Origin: Micromussa lordhowensis
Taxonomy: Eukaryota; Cnidaria; Anthozoa; Scleractinia; Lobophylliidae
Assembly: GCA_964020085.1 (NCBI GenBank)
Contig: OZ026600.1
Coordinates: forward strand, 31,184,380 to 31,248,379
Length of the DNA stretch: 64,000 nucleotides
Direction of reading: 5' to 3'
Shown: one piece after another, positions 31,801 to 44,333 of the stretch
Layout: every line of letters begins with the position of its first letter
How positions within the stretch are numbered: position 1 is the stretch's first letter
Position numbers and translations under genes: made by a program
Notes under the pieces: model-generated
The model's database searches: none
Told to the model about the DNA's origin: nothing
Seen by the model: the letters and a program-made list of their open reading frames with translations, nothing else

Positions 31801-34800
31801 TGGAGTGGTTCTTATGCAAAGGCTAGCTAACTTTCTGACCCAGAGGCAAGACCGAGATTCCCTCCCTCCCCCAGAACCAGAGGTATTCACTGGAAATCCA
31901 TTGCGATACCCCAACTTGGTGAAGTCCTTTGAAACCTTTATTGAAAGAGCGACTGTATTACCTTGGCAAATATACAACAGGTGCAGCCAAAGAAGCAGTC
32001 AGTGGTTTATTATCCTTGCACAATATTGATGCTTACAATAAGGCCAAGAAGATACTGACGAACCGCTTCGGAAACCCATTCACTGTAGCAGATGCCTTTC
32101 GCAAGAGAATTAACAGCTGGCGCAAGATCCAGCCAAATAATGGCCAAAGCTTAAGGAAATTCTCGGATTTCTTGGAACATTACAATACAGCAATGAAGAC
32201 CATCCAGTGTCTGAATGTCCTTAATGATCCAGACGAGAACCAGAAGATTATTCAGAAACTCCCAAACCACCTGGTAATAAGATGGAGCAGAGTTGTTGAT
32301 GAGTGGATAGCAATTGATGAATTGGAAGAAGACAGCCATACACCTAGAATGGATAGAAAACCAGATTCCCCCTTCGCAGAATTTTGCAAGTTTATGCGAA
32401 AGGAGGCAAGAATAGCATGTAATCGTGTGACTTTCCCACAAGTATTGAAGGCAGAAGAGGCCAAGAACAAAACTGAACCTGGAAGATAAAAGTTCAATTC
32501 ACGAGGCAAGGGGGACTTCAGAGTGAGAACCTTTGCAACTAAGTCTGAGGAGAAATCTGCAAACGCTGTAGCAGATAGCAGCTCAAAGAAGATCATTTGT
32601 GCCTTCTGCAAGAACAATCATGAACTTGATCTGTGTGAGACGTTTTCCCAGATAGCCCTCTCAGAACGAAAGAAGTTTGTCCAAGCTAATGCACTTTGTT
32701 GGGGATGTCTCAAATGGGGTCATGTGTACAAGGAATGCAGAGGAAGAAAGACATGCAGGAGATGCAGCCGCCGACACCCAACTTATTTACATGATGACTC
32801 AGTAAAGGACCATGACAGGGGTCCAGATCAAGTGAACCGCGAGTTAAGCCACAGCAATCCAATATCTCATTGCATTGAAGTGTGCCACTTGAACAATCAT
32901 GCCGAACCCGTTTCACACTCCCTTATTGTTCCGGTATGGCTTCATCATGAAGATAACCCAGGTAACAAGCTCATGGTCTACGCCCTACTCGACGACCAAT
33001 CTGATGTTTGCTTTATCAAACAAATAGCCCTTGAGAAGCTTGGTGTTAGTGGTCCTGAGGTTCAACTGAAGCTTTCTACAGTCCTTGCTCAGGAAGCCAT
33101 CACAAGTCAGAAGATCAGCGGTCTCGTCGTACGGGGTGTGAATGAAAGTACGGAGATCTCCGTTCCTCGCACCTACACCAGACACATCATCCCAGCCAGA
33201 CGTAGCCAAATCCCCAGACCAGAAACGGCGAGAAAGTGGCCCCATCTTAAGAGAATCGCAGATCATCTTATGCCTTACAGAGATGACTTGGATGTAAGCT
33301 TACTCCTTGGCATTAACTGTGCACGAGCAATTAAGCCAAGAGAGGTAATTCCAGGGAATGATGACGATTTTATGCTAAAAGAACAACCCATGGATGGGGA
33401 GTGATTGGTATGGTTACTCCAGGTATTGACCAGTGTGATGAAGAAAGCATAGGAGTCAGCTGCACTGTCACTCGTGACGTTCAGTTTAGCCACAAGAAGA
33501 TGTGCCACTTTGGTCTCAAGACAATTACGAAGGAAGTCCTCAGTCCAGTTCAAGTGAATCGCATGTTCGAGCTAGACTTTAATGAGAAGAAGACAGAGGA
33601 ACAGCCCCTCTCTTATGAAGAAAGAAAATTCATTACAAAGGTTTCTAGAGGAATCCATCAAAGAGATGACGGCCATTATGAGATGCCCCTTCCACTCAAA
33701 GAAGAATTGGTTACACTGCCCAACAATAAAGAAGTTGCCCTGAATCGACTTGGCAAGTTTAAGAGAAGACTCATAAAGGATAGCAGATACAGAAAGGACT
33801 ACCTTGCCTTCATGAAAGATATCATTAAGAGAGGGTATGCTGAGAAGGTGCCTGCTGAAGAAGCTTCAATGAAAGATGGCTATGTGTGGTACATTCTTCA
33901 TCATGGGGTTTATCACCCGAAGAAACCAGAGAAGATAAGGGTTGTCTTCGATTGTAGTGTGGAGTTCGCTGGCGAATCTCTTAACCGGCACCTTCTTCAA
34001 GGTCCTGATCTCACTAATAACCTGATTGGTGTGCTTTGCCGTTTCCGTCAAGATCCAGTAGCCTTCATGTGTGACATTGAGGGCATGTTCCACCACGTTA
34101 ATGTCAACCCAGAACACCGGAACTTACTTCGTTTCCTTTGGTGGTAAAATGACAACTTCGACAGCGAACCGATCGAGTACAGGATGGCTGTTCATCTGTT
34201 TGGCGCCACGTCTTCGCCGGGCTGTGGAACTTGCTTTAAAGAGGACCGCAAGTGACTATGAAGGTCAATATGTAACTGAAGTAGCCAACTTTGTGAAGAA
34301 CAACTTTTACGTCGATGATGGCCTGAAGTCGGTGTCAACACCTGAAGCAGCTGTTAGCCTGATCAAGAAAACAAAGTCTCTGTGCCAGAATGGCGGCTTC
34401 AATCTCCATAAGTTTATCTCAAATCACAAGGCCGTGATTGGAACCATTCCCCACGAAGATCGATCAAAAGATCTCCAAACCTTGAACACCACCAAGGATA
34501 TTCTACTGAACACGTTATCGCAAAAATATCGCAGATCAGTTATCGCAAAAATATCGCAGATCAATTATTTGCCTCAGCCTTCGGCTTCGGCAAATAATCG
34601 ATCTGCTCGCCACTGTCAAATCACGATATTTTGCTCAACCTCGTCCAATAATTGTTAATTATTCACCCCCTACCGAGTGAATAATGCGTTTCGCCAGTGT
34701 TTCGGAATCGATTTTTAATGGTTTCCTTCTGAAAATGTTGTTGACATCACTTCCTGTGTATATGCTAAAACAATTATTCTTCTCAATCTCGGTGAATAGT

Positions 34801-37800
34801 GGCAGAACAATTATTCTTTCAATTGACTTTTAAACTTTTACACTCCACACTCCACGCTACGCTATTTCGGAACAGCTGGTCAGGTCGGAGTTTCACGTTT
34901 CATGTACATGCCTTTCGAAAATCTCTTTATCCACCGGCTTTCGACCATTGTGTCTAAAGAATTTTTTTTTGTTACAATTACAAGCACATACACTTCTTCC
35001 AACTTGCATGCTCATGCGCAGCTTCCGATGTTTGTCATCCCTCTTTTCTTCGTTTTTTGCTCTTTTCTTTCAAAACTCGACGGCTGCGGGGCGAAAGTAG
35101 CTTTCGTTCCGAGCCGCTTCAAAAACCTCCTATCAAGGAATTAATACTTCTGGACGGTATTCAAATCAAAACACAAAATATACAGTTTAATCTTTCTAGT
35201 AGATGATCAGAGATTTCTTCAATATCGGTTGAAGGTCGATGGAGAAGGATTTCTCTCCCAAACATCAAATTAACTTTGACAACTGTTCCGCGGGAACAGA
35301 ATTTCAAATTGCCTCACATGCGCAGAAGGGTGTCAAATGCCCTTGCCTTGAAGTTTCAAGGAAGTAAGAATTGCACGGAGCTATTTGCATATTTTGTTTT
35401 GGGGGATTTCCTCGTTTTGTTTGTTCAGTTTATTCGGTTGGTGAAATGCTTATTGCTAAATTTCTTTAAAGGTTATTTTTAAAGAACTGGTAAGGTTACA
35501 GCTGATAAAAAGTCGTCGGCAAAAATGATATTCAAATTTCGCTATACCGCTCATAATTAGCCTTAACCTGAACAGGCTGAATGCAAAACTGCACGTCTGA
35601 AATTTTGAAAGTTCTTCTATTTCTTGATTTTATCGTAAATGATACCTAATCTTTCATTCGGTTAAGTTTCGTTGTGAATTAGTTATTTGTTAATATCTTC
35701 TTTAGAAATCAAATACGCCAGGCAGGGTCTTCAGAATATCTGTTTTTCTGGTTAATTACTGTGCTTTTCTTCATTTGTCAGTTTTATTTTCATTGTGCGG
35801 CAAAATTAAGTAGGCTCTCACAAGAAGACCTGGAATTTCGAAAATGCTCCAAATCTTCCCGTACTATGCAAAGGTGATATTATTTAAAAATGATCTCATG
35901 ACTTAGGTACGTCCGAAGATTTCAGAAGATCATTCTAAGGCGCAAAACCGTTTCTGAAGACTTGCTACTCTGTCAGTTTCCACACTTTAATTTGTAAGAC
36001 ACCAAGTTCAAGGTTGCTTGGCTTAAGGTTGCGGCAACTCTTTGCGCTAAAAGTATAAAAACAGATTGGTCCAGTGGGGTGGAGATCCCAGAAGTAGCGA
36101 AGAAATCACGGAATCCCAATCGTATAATGCTCTTTAATGATTAACATTCGATCTGGAATTGAATCAGCAAGTATACAACGATAATTAACGAAAAAATAGC
36201 TATGAAAAACGAAACTAAAAGTACAACACAATTGCGTAATATACGCGGTCAATCATTAACACTTTAATGACTGGTCCATTGGCGAACAGAGAGGTTTTTC
36301 CCTAGAATCTCAGTGATTGGAGGGAAACAAAATTCACTATTCCCAGGGAAAGGGACCAGTCACTAAGTGATTTGTTATATAGCAAAACAAATGGGTCAAA
36401 CCGGTGGAAAAACGTGCTGAGATTCCATTGAAAACATCAGACCACCGTCAACTGCACGCTCTGATCACGTAAAACAGAGGTCAACATTTCGCGGGTAACA
36501 GTTTTTACGTCATAGTTTTCGCAATGTTGCCCGTTCGTGGCATTTGGCGGTAAACAGTTTCATTGTTAGACGTCATGTGACCATAAACTAGCCAATGAAT
36601 GGGCGCGCTGTAGCGGGAAAAACGCCAGCTGTATAACAATACTTACTTTTAACCTATTAAGCGACGTTGGAGAACTTACTTCGTGAAAGGATGCTATGTT
36701 TCATCAAAACATCAAAGGATTACGTGCAAAACCAAACCTCATTAACGTTCCGAAAGCTTAACCTAATCCGATCTCTCTCTTAATTACGTGACTTTGACAG
36801 CCATTTCCTTAAATCAAACGAAAATCAGTTCACTTGTTAATTTATTAAATTGTCACGCAAGCGTCAAACAGTCACACAAACACAGATTATCTCAATTATT
36901 TAAATTGCTGCCAATTTACTTCCGATTACTTATTGGCGATTGACTTCTCATTTCTTGTTTCTACTTCTTGCCAGAGTCCGTGTGAAAGTTTTCCCTGCCA
37001 GTACGGTGGAACCTGCATAGCGCTTTACGAGACTGACGACTATCAGTGTATATGCAAACCAAACAACATTGTCAGGAACTGCGAAAACCGTAAGTTACTT
37101 TAGTCTGTCTGTAATTGCTTTAATTAATTAGACTGAGAAGAAACGGCAACAAATAACAAATCTATTATGGACTCGGGTGTAGCCGTACGGGCAGGACTGG
37201 AACGAGTCGGGATACACGGCCCGTTTGTCAACAACAAGCTTGTAACGCTTGGTCACGGTGACGGTCTCCAATTGCTTGGTGATCGCGGGTGCTCTTGGGA
37301 ATCTCGCGTGGGTCGTTGAAGGGCTCGAGGACTTCATTAAAAATGTTCTCTTTGAGGAGATCGAAGTTGAGTTGTTCTTGCCCGCGTATGTTGATCGTGA
37401 AGCCACGAACCTTCCATTCCATTTTGCCTTCTTTAGTGCGATAGCCGTATTTTTTGGGACCGGCTGAAGTGAACTCGACGATGAGGTCGCCTTGTTTTAA
37501 TTCGCTGGTGAATTCACCCCGGTAATCGCCGAGAGGTAGAGTGGGTTGACCTTCACGCTGGGAAAAGATGGTGGAATCCGAGTCGAACTACAAGAGTTGT
37601 TGAGGTTCGAATTGACTCAATCCTTCTTGGTACAATTTGAGACGAGCCCAGCAGGTGGTGAAACAGGCCACGAAGATGTTGATGTTGACCTGGACGAGAT
37701 CTGGGTCATCGACGGTTCTGTAGACTACTTCGACCATCTCAGGGTTTATGAGGCGAAGCTCTTTAATGTCGTCGTTCAAGAGCACGCGAAGCCTGGAGGG

Positions 37801-40800
37801 GGACAATAGAGCTTTCACTTGACTCTTGTTCCCTTGTTGTCCGTGTTTTCTCCCAGAAACTGTTCAACATCATTTTGGCCAAGGACCGACGTCGGAGATT
37901 CTTTTCTATTATCTCGATGTCAAGTTTGTTCCCTTCCTTCTGTTCGCATTTGACAATGAATTGGAGACCAAAAAGCGTGACATTCGATGACAGAGCAATA
38001 GTGCACACTGTAATAACGTGTCTCTGGGAATTAATGACATGTCTGAGGGGCTAACTGGAAGGATAGCTAAATAAGACAATAACGAAGAGCAATATAAAGT
38101 CAGATGAATGAAGTCTTCATAGCTGCAAATGGCAATTAGTGGAAGAGAGGAGCATGAACCGTTTGAAAACTGATTCAGAGGTGGCATAAAAAAATTAGTG
38201 CAGGAGAATGGGCTACAGAAAGAGCAAATAAGGTAATTAAGTCAAACTTTCTGCATACTAGATCCATGTCAACAAAAGTCTGAAGATGATTATGAAGAAA
38301 CAATCAACAACATAACCATTGTGTTGTAATCAAAGAGATGATGATGAATTCTTCATTCTGTCGAGGGACCTATCCAGCATTCACTTTGATAAAAATAATG
38401 CCAGATGCTTTGCCTGAAACTGAAACAGACCTCTTGTAGTAACGTAACAGAAACGCGCCGTACCAATAGCCACTGCACTCACTGCGAAACCTGCTGTAAC
38501 CCTGTCAGTTAAATGCAAAATTAAGGGTCATGAAGCCGTTCAAAATAGCAATCCTTACCATCATCATCTGGAAATACTCCAGTTTATCCCGTTGATAGGA
38601 CGCCACTACAAACAAATTTTTCCAATGAATTACTAAACACCATGCATGATGACTGCAATCTGGCTCACAACGGAATTAAACATCGACATTTTTAAAATTC
38701 GTAGTGGAGTTTCCGCTCGCAGGTTTGCGTTGGAATATTAATCCCCGATGCCTCAGAATGTCCAAGATTTATATGTAGGGCAACAGGAACTTTTTCTTAG
38801 ATGTTTAAACGTGCAATATGCAGGACGCTTAAAAAACGTTTATACAAAAAACACCTTTCTCACGGATGTCTGCCATGCTTGTTTTCTACAAACCGGTACT
38901 TAGTCTCACTCGGCCAAATTTCTTAACTGAGGCGATCATAAAATCTGGGTTCCAGGCCTCGCTGCAAGCCCCCATGCATTAAACCAATGTCCATTATTGA
39001 AAGCCTTATCATTAACCTTAGTTAGGTGGAACACTTGTGGTGCTTTGTTGTAACTACTGTTAAAGTAATGAGTTCAAAATCTAAAGGTGTCATGTACGCA
39101 CTGTAATCAACTTAATTTCTATTAAATGAGACCAAATACACATTTTATTTCACGTCTCCTCGACTTTAGAATTACCTCAGCGAGTCGAGGGATATTCTGA
39201 TACTGACGTTCCTTTCACTGACTGTACGAAGACTTGAGTTATCACAAACATCTTCGTTTATTGCTCTAACAAAAATCCTTGAATCACAGTATAAAAATTA
39301 ATGAATATCGCGTTTTAATCTTCCTTTGACAAAACAAAATATTTAATTAATTTTTTTGATATACAAGACAATTATCTCAGTTTTCATTTTTTTTTTCTGT
39401 TTTTTGTTCTTTTTTTTTAGTCTGGTACTGCAACTTCGATACACCCATGATGTGCGGATTTGTTCAGGACAGCAATGATAAGTTTGACTGGACACGACAT
39501 CAAGGAGAGACTTGGTCTTTAGGTACTGGACCATCTGCTGACCACACCACCGGAAATGGTATGAAAATGTTTCCTTGATTGCATCTTAACCTTTCTCCTT
39601 TAATTTTTTTTTAATGTCATTTAGAGCTAAGGTGGATTTTTTTACCCGAAGGAGGGCATCTAAGGGATTGGCCAAAAGTATTGGGAAGGTGGGCCGGAGC
39701 AGAGAGGGGTGGGTCATCGGTTTTTGAGCCCCTGATAGGGGAAGAGATGTTGAATTTTCAGCTACCCATGAGGGGTGGGTCATCCTGTTTTATAACAGGA
39801 ATTGGTACGCATTTGACATAATCGACAACAGAGGTAGCTTCTTCCAGTTCCAAAGGGTGAACATTTTTCGAATCGTGGCTCAAAAAGAACACTTGGCTGG
39901 TATATATAGAGATGGGAAGTAAGCCTAGATACAAATATCGCGATATTTTTTGAGATATTTAGAAGTTTTCGAGAAATTTAGAAAATGTTGAGAAATTTAG
40001 AACAAAGAAGAACAAAACAAAGTTTATATTAAGTTTTACGAGTTGTTTTCGTGTTTCCCTGTCTGCACAAGCTATAGATTTTCGGCAGGTTTAAAATGGT
40101 CCCTTTTCCTTCTATGAGCCAGCGATACTACCAATTCAGCAGATTTATTCTGCAGTACAATAAGATGCACCACATACAAAGTACCTACCAATTAATTCGA
40201 TGCCACGTGGAATCAATCAGTCAACATGGCGGAAGTTGATACAAAGCCAAAAATTGGTCAAATTAACATGAGAAAAAAAATGATATTTCTGAGATAATTT
40301 AGAAGATTTTTTAAGATATTTAGACTAAATTCAAAAGAAATTTAGGAATTTTATGAGAATTTCTAGAAAGAAATTTAGAACATTTTTTTGCGATATTTGT
40401 ATCTAGGCCTAATGGGAAGTCCATGTATTGTAAAATCTGTACAAAAGCTAACAAGTCTAACGGAATGAGCTGTGTGAGTCCCAAGACTCACTACACAATT
40501 CTCCTAGGGGGAACACTGTTCCACGTGTAGCGACGCTGGAGGCCGAGTGTGGAAGGTTTAAGGTCAAGTTTTTTTTAGAGTTTACGGATATGACTTATAG
40601 TTGCAAGAGGAAAGGAAAACAATATTATTTTTAGATGGTTTTGTATTATTGTTAAGAAATGAATCTAAAACGTAAACAGTACCACAATTTCATACACAAA
40701 ATTTGATTTCTTAAAAGAAATGATTTAGAAATACATGAAACAAGAAATATGAGTGATAGGAACCGACGTTTCGGTGCATCTTGCGCCATTATCAAGGTTA

Positions 40801-43800
40801 CATAATTAATGATAAAAAGCGGTTTGTAAAAAAGGCTAAGTTGAAGCGAAATTTGCATAACATAGCGGCAAGCTAATTACTTAAATACTTTAGCACGAAG
40901 AGAATCGGACTGCACATTCAATGTTGGTTTAAGCTCTTGAATATACAGCATTTCATTAACAAGGCAGTCAAATTTGACTTATATAAGACTTATTTAACAT
41001 AAGATAATTTGGTTTTATCAACTGGGTTGATAATGTGAATTGTCCACCGTAAAGAGATTCGGAAGCTGACGTTTCGAGCGTTAGCCCTTCGTCGGAGCGA
41101 ATCAAGGAATTGTGGGTTGTGTGTGGTTTATATACAGAAATGTGGAGCTACGCTATTGGTTGGTGCCTGGCAACGTGAAAAATAACAGAATGAATTAGTT
41201 GAATGAAAAGCGTTCGTTGATACCGTGAGGATTAAGAGTGCCGATTTGAAAAATAAATCTTTGTTCAAGAGTTTTACGGCTTTCTGTGCCTCCTTGATGT
41301 AGGGAGAGGCCGCAGACTGCCATATGTTGCTTAGAATGATTCGGCATATTAAAGTGTCTAGCAACCGGTTTAGAAGCGTCTTTATCGTCTTTCTCTACGT
41401 CGCGAAGGTGTTCTCGGAAACGGTCGCCTAGTCGTCTACCTGTTTCGCCGATATATAACTTTTTGCAAAGAGTGCAAGTTATACAGTAGATGACATTGGC
41501 TGAGGTACAGGTAAATTGATCTGTGATCTTAATGGATCGCTTGGGTCCCGACAATTTCTCAACGTTGTAAATGAAAGGACATGTTTTACATCGCGCGCGT
41601 GCGCATTTAAAAGTTCCAGGTTGTTCAGTCGTTTTGAATGCACTTCTAACTAAAAAGTTACCTATGTTTTTGTCGCGTTTGAATGAAATTAATGGCGGTT
41701 GCGAAAAGATTCTACCAGTATCGGGATCATTTTGAAGTAATTTAAAGTTTTTGAGAATGATGGATTTTACTGCGTGATTGTGAGGGTGAAATGTGAGGGT
41801 GAATGGAATTCTATTATTATTCTCCTTCTGAGACGTTTGTAGTGCTGACTGCCGATCAATTTGTTGGGCACGATGATGGCCTGCTTGAACAACAGAGGCA
41901 GGATATCCACGTTTGTCGAAAAAATTGCACATTTCCTCTGATTTAAAGGAAAAATCAGAGTCCTCACTACAAAGGCGACGAAGTCTAAGAAACTGAGAAT
42001 AAGGAATAGAATTCTTGACGTGTGATGGATGTGAAGATGAATACAACAAATAGCTATGAGAATCTGTGGGTTTGTAGTGCACACTGGTGCATAAACCGTT
42101 GCCTTCGACAGAAACTTTGATATCTAGAAATGCCAAAGAAGTATTGGAAATTTCCCAGGTATACTTAAGAGCCGGATGAAACGAATTAACAGCAGTTATA
42201 AATTGATTGAGTTCCTCTCTGGTAGAGGAAGTGGCGCCGACACAATCGTCAATGTAGCGACGGTATAGCTCAGGTTTAGGACCGTTGTATTGATTAAAAA
42301 ATTCGTGTTCAATGTAGCCTACGAAAAGATTGGCGTAGCTGGGTCCCATTTTGGTGCCCATGGCCACACCATTGATTTGTTTATAATAACTGGTAGCGAA
42401 TGAAAAACAATTTAGTGTTAAAACTAGTTCAGCCAGGCGGAGCAGTGTTTCCGAGCTTGGTTCCTTAACAGTGCGTAAATCAAAAAAATGTTTGAGGGCT
42501 AGAAGACCTTCGCCATTAGGGATGACGGTGTAAAGGGATGTAATGTCCATAGTAAAAATAAGTTTGTCTTCACCCAGGAAATTGAAATCGCGAAAAATTT
42601 GAAGGGCGTGTTGACTGTCTTTAACATAAGACGGTAAAGATCTGACGATAGGTGCCATAATTTTGTCTAAATAGCTAGAAATGAGTTCGGTAGGGCAACT
42701 ACACGCAGAGACGATAGGTCGGCCTGGGTTGTTAGGTTTGTGAATTTTAGGCAAAAAGTAAATACATGAAGTTCTAGGAGTGGTGATGATGAGATTTGTA
42801 GCAGTAGCCGGTAAATCTTGTTTTACTATAAGTTCGTTAATGGTGCTCTTGACAATTTGTTGGTTAGTGGAAGTGAGATCTTTATCAACTTTGGCATAAA
42901 AAGAGGTGTCGGAAAGTTGCCGCAAAGCTTCTTTTTGGTAGAGGTCGGCCCGCCAAACAACCAAAGCGCCGCCTTTGTCGGCCGCTTTCACAATTATGTC
43001 TTTGCGCTTACTAAGATTTTTAAGCGCCGCCCTCTCTTCCGAAGAAAGGTTTGAAAATTTGGTGTTACGATTGAAATTTAGTTTGTTGATGTCATGACGG
43101 CATTTGTTGATGAAAAAATCTAAAGAGGCGAACTGGCCCTCTGGGGGAGTCCACTTCGATTTTCGAGTCTGAAGCGTCTCGAAAATATCTTTGTCCGAGG
43201 TGTTAGAATCATCCTCTTTGTCATGGAAAAAGGCTTTAAGTTGAACGCGGCGAAGAAATTTTTCAACATCTTGCTTAACCGAGAATTCGTCAAGGTTTTT
43301 GGATATAGGAACAAAATTCAAGCCCTTGCTAAGGACGGATTTCTCTGCATCGGAAAGCGAAAGATTTTCTGGAATAGTAACTACGGTGGTAAGGCTTTCA
43401 AGTGACGAGTCACAAGAAATAGGAGGACCTGTTAATTGTTCAAGTTTATGGGCCTTAATTTGGTGTAAATGGTTAAAAAGTTTAGAATTGACCTCCTGAA
43501 TTTTGGTGCGAATAGATTGAACTAAGATAGCTGGACAGATTTTAGACAGTTCAGAGCGACATTGTAGAATTTGTTTGTTGAGGTCGTCACGTTTTTGGCA
43601 CATAGCTCTGATAGTAATCCTCATAATGTTACGCGAAAAAGAATTTTGGGCATTCAAAACGACTGAACAACCTGGAACTTTTAAATGCGCACGCGCGCGA
43701 TGTAAAACATGTCCTTTCATTTACAACGTTGAGAAATTGTCGGGACCCAAGCGATCCATTAAGATCACAGATCAATTTACCTGTACCTCAGCCAATGTCA

Positions 43801-44296
43801 TCTACTGTATAACTTGCACTCTTTGCAAAAAGTTATATATCGGCGAAACAGGTAGACGACTAGGCGACCGTTTCCGAGAACACCTTCGCGACGTAGAGAA
43901 AGACGATAAAGACGCTTCTAAACCGGTTGCTAGACACTTTAATATGCCGAATCATTCTAAGCAACATATGGCAGTCTGCGGCCTCTCCCTACATCAAGGA
44001 GGCACAGAAAGCCGTAAAACTCTTGAACAAAGATTTATTTTTCAAATCGGCACTCTTAATCCTCACGGTATCAACGAACGCTTTTCATTCAACTAATTCA
44101 TTCTGTTATTTTTCACGTTGCCAGGCACCAACCAATAGCGTAGCTCCACATTTCTGTATATAAACCACACACAACCCACAATTCCTTGATTCGCTCCGAC
44201 GAAGGGCTAACGCTCGAAACGTCAGCTTCCGAATCTCTTTACGGTGGACAATTCACATTATCAACCCAGTTGATAAAACCAAATTATCTTGCAATA

Positions 44297-44333
<37 letters not shown>

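Larger units (their letters stand above)
41001..44291 (-). mobile_element. Penelope-like retroelement with 641-bp inverted arms
   Basis: A single long ORF (41195-43720) is framed by two arms, 41001-41641 and 43650-44291, which are inverted copies of each other, apparently almost without differences. The left arm carries the true 3-prime end of the ORF (GIY-YIG domain) plus downstream sequence. The right arm repeats the same stretch in reverse orientation upstream of the ORF. Such inverted partial duplications (pseudo-LTRs) are known for Penelope elements. The element lies in intron 3 of the PAN-EGF-MAM gene, antisense to it, close to an older Penelope fragment. Near-identity of the arms suggests recent insertion. 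Confidence 0.85.

Noticed and set aside
34902..35144. 80-aa ORF with hydrophobic stretch
   Set aside because: Hydrophobicity comes from T-rich sequence; no homologous copy or splice context.
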